From NCBI GenBank assembly GCA_041493035.1, contig JBGPYB010000102.1:1-17166 (forward strand): a stretch of DNA of 17,166 nt, given 5' to 3'. Below, piece after piece: positions 7,512-14,181 of the stretch. The notes below the pieces were generated by a model, which saw only the letters and a list, made by a program, of their open reading frames with translations, was not told the DNA's origin and did no database searches. Made by a program: the position numbers and the translations under genes. This DNA is from JBGPYB01 sp041493035 (GTDB lineage: Bacteria; Acidobacteriota; Vicinamibacteria; Fen-336). The stretch's first letter is position 1; every line of letters begins with the position of its first letter.

Positions 7512-8056
7512 CCCCGCCGGCTGCCCAGGATCTCCCGCAAGCGCTGCGGAAGGCCTTTCGACTTTGCGAGTACGGCTGCTGTCATTTCCTTGCGCTTCTC
7601 CGCCAGGCGACGACGCAGAGCGGCGTCGCTTCCAGCCAGGATGGCCACGGCGAGATGCCCGGCGTTGGCGGCGCCCATGGCCCCCACGCCGACCGTTGCC
7701 ACCGGAATGCCGGCGGGCATCTGGACCGTTGAGAGCAGGGCGTCGAAGCCCAGGAGAGGAGAGGTGGAGAGGGGTACGCCGATGACCGGGAGAAGGGTGT
7801 GAGCGGCGACGACACCGGCCAGGTGTGCCGCGCCACCGGCACCGGCGACGACGACCCGGAATCCCCGACGCTCGGCCTCTCGAGCGAAGCGAGTCGCCTG
7901 ATCGGGGCTCCGGTGGGCTGACAGCACTCGAACATCGTGGGAAACGCCGTAGCTCTCGAGGACCTTCACGCACTCGGCCATGACCGAAAGGTCGCTGTCG
8001 CTTCCCATCAGGATCGCGACTTCGGGTCGTCGCGGCACGGCGCTACTTCGGAGCAT
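7508..8056 (-). CDS. purE: 5-(carboxyamino)imidazole ribonucleotide mutase, class I PurE
   Basis: A 182-residue class I PurE, which converts N5-CAIR to CAIR in de novo purine synthesis. Motifs seen are MGSDSDL, the catalytic-loop SAHRSP, AGAGGAAHLAGVVAAHT, and ATVGVGAMGAANAGHLAV. The ATG at 8056 overlaps the end of purD by 14 nt, indicating translational coupling in a purD-purE pair. A GTG at 8038, just after the purD stop, would also give a normal N-terminus six residues shorter; neither start has a clear Shine-Dalgarno. Class I PurE normally needs PurK to make N5-CAIR, and no purK lies next to it in this window. Confidence 0.94.
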   Translation of the reverse strand: MLRSSAVPRRPEVAILMGSDSDLSVMAECVKVLESYGVSHDVRVLSAHRSPDQATRFAREAERRGFRVVVAGAGGAAHLAGVVAAHTLLPVIGVPLSTSPLLGFDALLSTVQMPAGIPVATVGVGAMGAANAGHLAVAILAGSDAALRRRLAEKRKEMTAAVLAKSKGLPQRLREILGSRRG

Positions 8057-9335
8057 GAAGGCGCGCCAGGGCCTTCTGCCCGATGTCTTTGCGGAACTGC
8101 ATCCCTTCGAAGGAGACCTTCGCCACGGCCTCGTAGGCGCGCTGGATCGCGACGTCCAGGTTGGCGCCGAGGGCCGTCACGCCGAGAACACGTCCGCCGA
8201 TCGTCAAGAGGGCGCCGTCCTTACGGTCCGTGGCCGCGTGGAACACAACCACGTCGCCCTCGCCCTTCAAGGCGTCGAGCCCCTGGATCGCCCGACTCGA
8301 GTCCAACGAATCGGGGTAGCCCTTGCTCGCGAGGACCACGCAAACGGCCGGCTCCTTGGCCCAGTCGATCTTCGTTTCCTTGAGTTGCCCCGCGGCGACG
8401 CCCTGGAGAATCGGCACGATGTCCGAGCGCATCCGCGCCAGGATCACCTGAGTCTCCGGATCGCCGAAGCGGGCGTTGAACTCCAGGACTCTGGGTCCCT
8501 TCTCGGTGATCATGAGCCCGACGTACAGGACGCCCTGATAGCGGCGTCCTTCGGCAGCCATCCCGCCGATGGTCGGCAGGACGATCTCCTGCATGATCTG
8601 TTTGTGGACGTCGACGGACAGGTTGGTCGCGGGAGATACCGTTCCCATGCCTCCCGTGTTCGGACCCCGGTCCCCGTCGAGAGCGCGCTTGTGATCCTGG
8701 ACTGAGACCATCGGAACGACTCGGGCACCGTCGGAAAAGACGAGGAAGGAGACCTCCTCGCCTGGGAGGAATTCCTCCATCACCAGCTTCGATCCGGCCG
8801 TCCCGAACTTCTTGTCTCCCATCATTGCCGCGACCACGGCTCGGGCCTCAGCCGCGTCCATCGCGACGACAGTGCCCTTCCCGGAGGCGAGGCCGTCGGC
8901 CTTGACGACCAGAGGGAAGCCGAAGGGAGCTTTCTTCACGAAGGCTTCGGCTTCCTCGGGCGTGGTGCAGACCGCGTATCCCGGAGAGGGGATCTTGTGA
9001 CGCTCCATGAAGTCACGGGCGAAGGCCTTCGATCCTTCCAGCTCGGCGGCCGCGCGGCTCGGGCAGAAGATCGAAAGCCCCCGCCGGGAGAACTCGTCAG
9101 CCATGCCGAGGACCATCGGCAGCTCTGGGCCCACGACCGTCAGGTCCGCCCCGATCGACTGGGCGAAGTCGGCCACCTCGACGATGTTGGAGGTGTCGAT
9201 TGGGACGCAATCGGCCAACTCGGCGATCCCAGCGTTGCCGGGAGCGCAGTAGACCTCGCTCACCAGGGGGCTCTGGCGGATCTTCCAGACCAGGGCGTGT
9301 TCCCGCCCTCCGTTCCCGACGACAAGAACCCTCAA
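8043..9335 (-). CDS. purD: Phosphoribosylamine-glycine ligase
   Basis: A 430-residue ATP-grasp enzyme making GAR from phosphoribosylamine, glycine and ATP, the second step of de novo purine synthesis. Seen are the N-terminal VLVVGNGGREHALVWK, the ATP-grasp segment FPLVVKADGLASGKG, the stretch QDHKRALDGDRGPNTGGMG, and the metal-binding LEFNARFGDPETQ. The frame is open to 9401, but that TTG lies inside a likely -35. I choose the TTG at 9335, which starts RVLVVGNGG as in other PurDs and gives the usual 420-430 residue length. AAGGAAAG lies upstream at a rather long distance. It is followed by purE with a 14-nt overlap and is divergent from the membrane glycosyltransferase gene. Confidence 0.94.
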   Translation of the reverse strand: MRVLVVGNGGREHALVWKIRQSPLVSEVYCAPGNAGIAELADCVPIDTSNIVEVADFAQSIGADLTVVGPELPMVLGMADEFSRRGLSIFCPSRAAAELEGSKAFARDFMERHKIPSPGYAVCTTPEEAEAFVKKAPFGFPLVVKADGLASGKGTVVAMDAAEARAVVAAMMGDKKFGTAGSKLVMEEFLPGEEVSFLVFSDGARVVPMVSVQDHKRALDGDRGPNTGGMGTVSPATNLSVDVHKQIMQEIVLPTIGGMAAEGRRYQGVLYVGLMITEKGPRVLEFNARFGDPETQVILARMRSDIVPILQGVAAGQLKETKIDWAKEPAVCVVLASKGYPDSLDSSRAIQGLDALKGEGDVVVFHAATDRKDGALLTIGGRVLGVTALGANLDVAIQRAYEAVAKVSFEGMQFRKDIGQKALARLHAPK

Positions 9336-9372
9336 GAAGACACTCAGCTTTCCTTCGGAATAAAGAGCGTAA

Positions 9373-9401
9373 AGTCTGTCCCGGAAGGGGTTTCCTGTCA
9401 A
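9373..9401 (-). promoter_or_regulatory. Promoter candidate for purDE
   Basis: On the minus strand a perfect TTGACA (9396-9401), a 17-bp spacer and CAGACT (9373-9378), a weak -10. Predicted start is near 9366, about 30 nt before the TTG at 9335. No purine-responsive element is recognised. Confidence 0.45.
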
Positions 9402-9428
9402 CCGAAGCGTCTGGTAGGCTAGCCCTCC

Positions 9429-11123
9429 GTGGCTCCCCGCTTGGGCCTTCTGGCCCTGGTCTTCTGGACCCTCACGTGTCTTCGTTGGTTCGACGTCGCG
9501 GAGCCCCTGCGCCCTCGCTGGCTAGGTGCAGTCCCTCCGGCCCTCCTGGCGCTGCCAGCCCTCGGCCTTTTCGCCTTTTGGCTGGCAAGGCGCCGGCGGG
9601 ACCTTCTGGGCCCGGACCTTGGCCCGCCGGGGGCCCTGCTGCTCGTCGTGGCTCTCGCTCTGCTCTTTCGCCTTCCGCTCGCGTGGTGGGGGAGCGCCGG
9701 TTACGTCACCGCCGACGCCGCACTCTCGGGCATCATGGCCGTCCACGTCCGAGATGGCGTCGATCATCCTGTCTTTATCCCGAACTCGGGGTACAGCGGC
9801 AGCCTCAAGGCACACCTGACGGCGCTGCTTTCGCTCCTGTTCGACATGCCGCGAGCTTTTGCCCTCGCCTCGGTTCTCTCTTATGCGCTCTTCGTTGTGG
9901 CCGTATACCGCCTCGGCACGCGAGCGGACCCTGGCGGAAGGGCCGGGCTACTCGCCGGGATGTACGCGGCATTCGCTCCCGCATGGGTGACCCACTACAG
10001 CCTGAGCAACGACGGCAACTACGTCGAGGTCCTGGCCTTCGGCGCTTGGGCTCTCCTCCTCGCATCGCTTTGGATCGAGGAGACCGATCATCGCCCGCTG
10101 CGCGCCACCGTGATCGGGCTCCTGCTGGGCCTTGGTTTCTGGTGCCACATCCTGGCCGTGCTGCCGGCGATCGCCGTCTTTCTGGTCCTGTTGGTGTTCG
10201 GAAGGCGGGAGGCCTTCCGCTCGGTACCGTTTCTCGCGCTCGGGTTCCTGGCGGGCGACCTTCCGGGGCTTCTCTGGAACGCCCGCAACGATTGGTTCTC
10301 CTTCGGCTATCTCCTCACCGGTGCGCACCAAGACCGTCCTGTGGCCGCGACCGCGTTCTACTCGCAGATCGTGCCGATGATCACCGATCACTGGCCGATC
10401 CTCCTCGGCTACGATTCGTGGTACCCGCGTCGCCTCGATCTACTGTCGCGGGCGGTCGCCTGGGGCGCCGTGGTCGCAACGGTCGTCGCCGCCGGTGTCG
10501 CGGCGGTAAGCGCCCTGCGGAAGCCGGCCGGCGCTCTCACCGTTCTTCTCGTCTTCGCCGCCGTGAACCTGGGGCTCGCGCTCGTCGGCAGCGAGCACAT
10601 CCCCGGGAACCCCCGCTACCTCCTCTTCCTGATGATCCCGATCCCCGTCATCCTGGCGGTGACGTACGGGCGCGGTCCGTGGCGCGTCGTCCTCGGCGCC
10701 CTTCTCGTGTTCGGCGCCCTCGGTTCCCTCGCGACCTTCCGACCGAACGCCGAGGCCGACGTCCGCTGGCGCTCCTTTGCCGCCGGCCTCGAGGCCGAAG
10801 GCGTGCGCTTCTGTCACACCGACTTCTATCTGGCCGCGCGAATCAACTTCTTGTCGGAGGAACGCATCGTCTGCTCGTCTCGCCTTGGGCCCACGTTCAG
10901 CGACTATTTCCACTACGCGGAGCGCGTGGAACGGGCCCCCGCCATTGACCTCATCCCGATCAACCGGACTCGCGCCGCGAAGATCGAGGACCGCCTCAAG
11001 GCCCTCGGCGTCTCGTACGAGCGGCGGGATCTCATGAAGCCGGTTATCCTTCGGCTCTCACGTAAGGTCGACCCTGACGAGCTTCGAGGCGACCCTCAGC
11101 CGTCGGACAGCACCCGGCGATAG
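9429..11123 (+). CDS. GT-C fold membrane glycosyltransferase, GT39/ArnT-like
   Basis: A 564-residue membrane protein that begins with a GTG. About 10-12 hydrophobic segments are spread over the first 440 residues, followed by a soluble C-terminal region of about 120. The first large extracytoplasmic loop contains YVTADAALSG, with an acidic residue where GT-C enzymes of the dolichyl-phosphate-mannose/ArnT/GT39 type carry their catalytic Asp. Later FIPNSGYSGSLKAHLTALL fits the same architecture. Such enzymes transfer a sugar from a polyprenyl-phosphate carrier to a lipid or protein outside the membrane; donor and acceptor are unknown. It overlaps rsmI by 28 bp at the 3' end, convergently. No Shine-Dalgarno is evident before the GTG. 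Confidence 0.75.
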   Translation: MAPRLGLLALVFWTLTCLRWFDVAEPLRPRWLGAVPPALLALPALGLFAFWLARRRRDLLGPDLGPPGALLLVVALALLFRLPLAWWGSAGYVTADAALSGIMAVHVRDGVDHPVFIPNSGYSGSLKAHLTALLSLLFDMPRAFALASVLSYALFVVAVYRLGTRADPGGRAGLLAGMYAAFAPAWVTHYSLSNDGNYVEVLAFGAWALLLASLWIEETDHRPLRATVIGLLLGLGFWCHILAVLPAIAVFLVLLVFGRREAFRSVPFLALGFLAGDLPGLLWNARNDWFSFGYLLTGAHQDRPVAATAFYSQIVPMITDHWPILLGYDSWYPRRLDLLSRAVAWGAVVATVVAAGVAAVSALRKPAGALTVLLVFAAVNLGLALVGSEHIPGNPRYLLFLMIPIPVILAVTYGRGPWRVVLGALLVFGALGSLATFRPNAEADVRWRSFAAGLEAEGVRFCHTDFYLAARINFLSEERIVCSSRLGPTFSDYFHYAERVERAPAIDLIPINRTRAAKIEDRLKALGVSYERRDLMKPVILRLSRKVDPDELRGDPQPSDSTRR

Positions 11124-11932
11124 ACGTCCCGGGCGGGCAGGCCGAGTTGCCGGGCGACTTCCTTTACCGCTTCCCGCCGTGTTCGCCCAGCCGCCGTGAG
11201 ACGCGCGAAAAGGACCTCCGGAGCCTCGTCGACGACGGCCGTGTCGGAAGAGCCGGCGATGACCAGCACGATCTCGCCACGCACCGAGCCTCGGGTCGCG
11301 AGCAATCCGCGGAGCGCCGACAGCGTGCCACGCCGATACTCCTCGTGGAGCTTCGTCGCCTCGCGGCAGAGGAAGGCTTCCCTGTCGCCCAGAGCCGCCT
11401 CCATGTCAGCGAGCGCAGCCAAGACTCGCAGGGGCGATTCATAGACCACGAGGGTCTCCCGAACCGGCGCGAGCCCCGCGAGAGCCCGACGCCTCTCCCC
11501 GCCCCGGGGTGGGAGGAAGCCGACGAAGAGAAAGCGATCGGTCGGCAGGCCCGAAGCCGAGAGGGCCGCGGTCGCGGCGCTGGGCCCAGGAACCGGAATG
11601 ACCGGAATCCCCTCGGCCCGGGCGTCGCGAACCAAGCGGAAGCCCGGGTCGGAAATGCCTGGAGTCCCTGCGTCAGAGACGAGGGCCACGTTGCCGCCGG
11701 CACGCAACTCAGCCAGGATTCGTTCCCCTTTCCAGCGCTCGTTGTGTTCGAAGTACGAGGTCGTCCGTGTCGCGATCCCGTGGGCCTTGAGGAGCACGCT
11801 GGTCCGCCGCGTGTCCTCGCACGCGATCAGGCTCGCCTCGCGGAGAACTCGGACGGCCCGCAGGGTGATGTCCTCCAGGTTTCCAAGAGGCGTCGCAACG
11901 ACATAGAGGCGCCCCGCCGCGGAATCGGGCAT
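11096..11932 (-). CDS. rsmI: 16S rRNA (cytidine1402-2'-O)-methyltransferase
   Basis: A 278-residue tetrapyrrole-methylase-fold enzyme that 2'-O-methylates C1402 of 16S rRNA with SAM, at the ribosomal decoding centre. Seen are VVATPLGNLEDIT (11-23), ACEDTRRT (37-44), LVSDAGTPGISDPG (84-97) and PVPGPSA (113-119). Length is normal for RsmI. The ATG at 11932 starts just before the first conserved strand. Its 3' end overlaps the convergent glycosyltransferase gene by 28 bp. It is divergent from rpsU, so two translation-related genes share a 240-bp upstream region. Confidence 0.95.
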   Translation of the reverse strand: MPDSAAGRLYVVATPLGNLEDITLRAVRVLREASLIACEDTRRTSVLLKAHGIATRTTSYFEHNERWKGERILAELRAGGNVALVSDAGTPGISDPGFRLVRDARAEGIPVIPVPGPSAATAALSASGLPTDRFLFVGFLPPRGGERRRALAGLAPVRETLVVYESPLRVLAALADMEAALGDREAFLCREATKLHEEYRRGTLSALRGLLATRGSVRGEIVLVIAGSSDTAVVDEAPEVLFARLTAAGRTRREAVKEVARQLGLPARDVYRRVLSDG

Positions 11933-11999
11933 GGCGGATCATCGCATGGCGGAGCCACTGGCACCAGTTCGTCCAAGATGCTCATAAGAATACGGTTAG

Positions 12000-12009
12000 C
12001 GACTAGTCG
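12000..12009. repeat. 10-bp palindrome in the rsmI/rpsU divergent region
   Basis: CGACTAGTCG is a perfect palindrome in the 240-bp gap between the rsmI start (11932) and rpsU (12173). It lies about 40 bp upstream of the rpsU -35. It may be an operator or chance. A TATTCT on the minus strand nearby could be the rsmI -10, but no good -35 accompanies it. Nothing else is recognised in the gap apart from the rpsU promoter. Confidence 0.3.
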
Positions 12010-12046
12010 AGAGAATTCGGTGCGCAGAAGTCCGTTCCTTATTCGC

Positions 12047-12075
12047 TTGACACCCCCCGGGCCTTGACCTAGCAT
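12047..12075 (+). promoter_or_regulatory. Promoter candidate for rpsU
   Basis: Perfect TTGACA (12047-12052), a 17-bp spacer and TAGCAT (12070-12075). Predicted start is near 12082, leaving a leader of about 90 nt before the TTG start, long enough for autoregulatory structure, though I see no strong hairpin there. Confidence 0.65.
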
Positions 12076-12172
12076 CCTTCGCATTCAGGTACCACGGCCA
12101 GGTGCCACAAAACCAGTGAACCGAGGGGTTCGCCTTTACGCAAATCCAGCACTGTCAGGGGGTGTTTGAGTT

Positions 12173-12370
12173 TTGGCCGAGATCAAGGTCCAAGAGGGCG
12201 AGTCGATCGAAAACGCTCTTCGTCGCTTCAAGAGGAAGGTTCAACAGGAAGACATTATCAAGGACATCAAGAAGCACAGCTTCTATCTGAAGCCGGGGGA
12301 TAAGAAGCGAGCGAAGCAAGCCCTCGCCCGCAAGAGGAACCGGAAGAAAATCCGCCGGGAGACGGAGTAG
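12173..12370 (+). CDS. rpsU: Small ribosomal subunit protein bS21
   Basis: A 65-residue, strongly basic protein matching bS21: an acidic-start IKVQEGESIENALRRFKR segment, then a Lys/Arg-rich helix KKHSFYLKPGDKKRAKQALARK and a basic tail. bS21 binds the 30S platform near the anti-Shine-Dalgarno end of 16S rRNA and aids initiation. The start is TTG at 12173; AGGGGGTG about 9 nt upstream supports it. It has its own promoter (12047-12075) and is probably co-transcribed with the zinc-ribbon gene 48 bp downstream, since no terminator separates them. Confidence 0.93.
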   Translation: MAEIKVQEGESIENALRRFKRKVQQEDIIKDIKKHSFYLKPGDKKRAKQALARKRNRKKIRRETE

Positions 12371-12418
12371 GAAACCCCTGGGGCGACCCGGGGGACGGTC
12401 CTGACCCGAGGAGAGGCC

Positions 12419-12712
12419 ATGGAGTACCGAGACAAGTCTCTGGTGTGCGTCGAATGCCATCAGCCGTTCGTCTGGACTGCCGGGGAGCAGCTCTTCTACG
12501 CCGACAAGAACTTCAAGAACGAACCGAAGCGCTGTAAGGAGTGCAAGAACAAGAGGAGCGCGCGGATGGGATCACAGCCGCGGGAGCGCGTCGAGACGTC
12601 GACGACCTGTTCGCAGTGCGGTAAAGAGACCACCGTTCCGTTCAAGCCAACCCAGGGACGCCCGGTCTACTGCAAGGAGTGCTTTCAGCAGAGAAAGACC
12701 GCAAGCGTCTAG
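12419..12712 (+). CDS. Double zinc-ribbon protein (zf_trcl / CxxC-x17-CxxC type)
   Basis: A 97-residue protein with two treble-clef or ribbon-like units. The first has Cys10-x2-Cys13 and Cys39-x2-Cys42, with the conserved FYADKNFKNEPKRC stretch between (probable zinc-ribbon family). The second has Cys64-x2-Cys67 and Cys85-x2-Cys88, separated by exactly 17 residues and containing VPFKPTQGRPVYC. Four metal ligands per unit predict two bound zinc ions. Function is unknown; the basic middle (KNKRSARM) suggests nucleic-acid or ribosome contact, and the neighbouring rpsU suggests a translation link. GAGGAG (12408-12413) lies 5 nt before the ATG. A strong terminator follows. Confidence 0.88.
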   Translation: MEYRDKSLVCVECHQPFVWTAGEQLFYADKNFKNEPKRCKECKNKRSARMGSQPRERVETSTTCSQCGKETTVPFKPTQGRPVYCKECFQQRKTASV

Positions 12713-12739
12713 CCCTCTCAGGGGGGTACCGTCCCGAGA

Positions 12740-12773
12740 AGGGGGCCGCGGTGTCGCGGCTCCCTTTGTTTTT
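12740..12773 (+). terminator. Rho-independent terminator after rpsU/zinc-ribbon genes
   Basis: An 11-bp stem (one G-U) AGGGGGCCGCG / CGCGGCTCCCT around loop GTGT, followed by TTGTTTTT. This is the clearest intrinsic terminator in the window and closes the rpsU transcript before the STAS promoter. Confidence 0.85.
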
Positions 12774-12786
12774 CGGGGCCGTTTCA

Positions 12787-12816
12787 TTGACAGGCGCCGC
12801 AGCGCTGTGATAGCGT
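12787..12816 (+). promoter_or_regulatory. Promoter candidate for the STAS gene
   Basis: Perfect TTGACA (12787-12792), an 18-bp spacer and TAGCGT (12811-12816), the same -10 hexamer as at the MBL gene. Predicted start is near 12823, with a leader of about 40 nt containing AAGGAG (12846-12851) 10 nt before the ATG. Confidence 0.6.
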
Positions 12817-12822
12817 TGCGGC
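12796..12822. repeat. Inverted repeat overlapping the STAS promoter (operator candidate)
   Basis: Arms GCCGCAGCGCT (12796-12806) and AGCGTTGCGGC (12812-12822) match as inverted copies at 10 of 11 positions (one G-T) around a 5-bp centre GTGAT. The element covers the spacer, all of the -10 and the predicted start site. That is the classic place for a repressor operator; alternatively the DNA could form a hairpin. The regulator is unknown. Confidence 0.6.
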
Positions 12823-12861
12823 TCCTTGTAAGTCCCTGAATCCGCAAGGAGAAAGACCGCC

Positions 12862-13197
12862 ATGAAGATCGTCGAGCGTCAGGTCGGAGACGTAGTTATC
12901 CTGGACCTTCACGGGAAGATCCTGATCGGGGAAGGGGACGACGCTCTTCGCGACGCCGTGACACGCGTCGTCGACGGCGGGAAGACCAAGATCCTCCTCA
13001 ACCTGGCAGACGTACCGTACGTCGATTCCGCTGGACTCGGCGAGATCGTGCGCTGCTACACGACCGTCAGCCGGAAGAACGGGCGCCTCAAGCTCATCAA
13101 CCTGACCAAGAAGATCCAGGATCTTCTCGCGATCACCAAGCTCCTCACGGTCTTCGAGACCTACGATTCCGAGGACGAAGGGGTCAAGAGCTTCTAG
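12862..13197 (+). CDS. STAS-domain anti-sigma-factor antagonist (SpoIIAA/RsbV-like)
   Basis: A 111-residue single STAS domain. It begins with IVERQVGDVVILDLHGKI and has the phosphorylation segment YVDSAGLGEIV, with Ser56 at the site phosphorylated by HPK/GHKL anti-sigma kinases in SpoIIAA and RsbV. In that pathway the unphosphorylated protein binds the anti-sigma kinase and releases the sigma factor; related proteins also work in c-di-GMP or polysaccharide control. No kinase, phosphatase or sigma gene is adjacent, so the partner is encoded elsewhere. It has its own promoter with an overlapping inverted repeat and lies 68 bp upstream of the polysaccharide operon, with no clear terminator between, so some read-through is possible. 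Confidence 0.9.
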   Translation: MKIVERQVGDVVILDLHGKILIGEGDDALRDAVTRVVDGGKTKILLNLADVPYVDSAGLGEIVRCYTTVSRKNGRLKLINLTKKIQDLLAITKLLTVFETYDSEDEGVKSF

Positions 13198-13265
13198 CTC
13201 GGCCTCGCACAGCACCCGGGACCGCCGGACCTCGGAGGCGGCGGGGGCATAGGCGAGTACCGCCC

Positions 13266-14168
13266 ATGAATCCGCGCGCGCTCTTCACTTCGCTGCGACC
13301 GCACCAGTGGACGAAAAACCTCCTTCTCTTCGCCCCGCTGGCCCTGTCGAGGCACCTCTTCGAGGAGACGCCGCTCCTACGCTCTCTCGGGGCCTTTGCT
13401 CTCTTCTGCGCCCTCTCGGGAGTCGTCTATCTCGTCAACGACGTCGCCGACGTCGAGCGGGACCGCCTCCATCCACTGAAGCGGCTTCGGCCCATCGCCA
13501 GCGGTGCGCTCGCCCCGCGCGTCGCGCTCGCTTTTGCCTTCCTGCTGGGCGTCCTTTCCCTGGCCGCGGCTCTTCTTCTCGGCGCGCCGTTCGCGCTCTG
13601 CGCCGTCGCCTATCTGGGCCTCAACCTGCTCTACTCCTTCCGGTTGAAGGAGGTCGTGATCGTCGACGCGATCTCGGTCAGCCTCGGCTTCGTTATTCGT
13701 GCCATCGCCGGGGCCGTCGCCATCGGCGTCCTCTTCAGCGATTGGCTCCTCATCTGTACCATCTTGCTGGCGCTCTTTCTGACGTTCTGCAAACGCCGCC
13801 ACGAGCTGACTTCGCTGAGCGGGATGGCGGCGGAACACCGCAAGATCCTCTCGGAGTACAGCCCGTATCTGCTCGACCAGATGATCGCAGTCGTGACGGC
13901 CTCGTGCCTCACGGCCTATGCCTTCTACACGACGGCTCCCGAAACCGTCGAAAAGTTCAAGACGAACCGGTTGTCGTGGACGATCCCATTCGTGCTCTAC
14001 GGCATCTTCCGTTATCTTTATCTGGTGCATCAGAAGGAGCAGGGTGGCAGCCCATCGGACATCCTCCTGGCGGACCGCCCGCTTCTCGCGGCGGTGGGGC
14101 TCTGGGCCCTCGCCATCGTGTTGATCGTTTACACCGCCGGAGGGGCCCCGATGCCTCTCCTCCATTGA
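13266..14168 (+). CDS. UbiA-family polyprenyl-phosphate phosphoribosyltransferase (DPPR synthase-like)
   Basis: A 300-residue UbiA-fold membrane protein with about nine helices. RPHQWTKN (11-18) at the N-terminus and the first Asp motif NDVADVERD (58-66, N-D-x2-D-x3-D) followed by HPLKRLRPIASG match decaprenyl-phosphate phosphoribosyltransferases (mycobacterial Rv3806c type). The second motif LKEVVIVDAISVSLGFVIRA also fits that branch better than ubiquinone or heme prenyltransferases. The known reaction is PRPP plus polyprenyl phosphate to polyprenylphosphoryl-5-phosphoribose, a lipid-linked ribose/arabinose precursor. It starts the polysaccharide gene run and is 13 bp from the next gene. The ATG at 13266 lies right before the conserved N-terminus. 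Confidence 0.85.
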   Translation: MNPRALFTSLRPHQWTKNLLLFAPLALSRHLFEETPLLRSLGAFALFCALSGVVYLVNDVADVERDRLHPLKRLRPIASGALAPRVALAFAFLLGVLSLAAALLLGAPFALCAVAYLGLNLLYSFRLKEVVIVDAISVSLGFVIRAIAGAVAIGVLFSDWLLICTILLALFLTFCKRRHELTSLSGMAAEHRKILSEYSPYLLDQMIAVVTASCLTAYAFYTTAPETVEKFKTNRLSWTIPFVLYGIFRYLYLVHQKEQGGSPSDILLADRPLLAAVGLWALAIVLIVYTAGGAPMPLLH

Positions 14169-14181
14169 ACGGAACGGCAAG

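Noticed and set aside
9336..9401. Upstream start (9401) for purD
   Set aside because: The extra 22 residues are not part of PurD proteins and the codon lies within the likely -35 TTGACA. The TTG at 9335 gives the standard N-terminus.
9200..10948. A 582-codon plus-strand ORF overlapping purD's end and the membrane glycosyltransferase
   Set aside because: It is rich in Arg, Pro, Ser and Gly without motifs and is a shifted frame of the glycosyltransferase gene at 9429, which has coherent membrane segments.
13222..13245. CCGCC/GGCGG hairpin between the STAS gene and the UbiA-family gene as a terminator
   Set aside because: A short stem with a long loop and no T-rich tail, in a region of extreme GC content. 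It could equally be read through.
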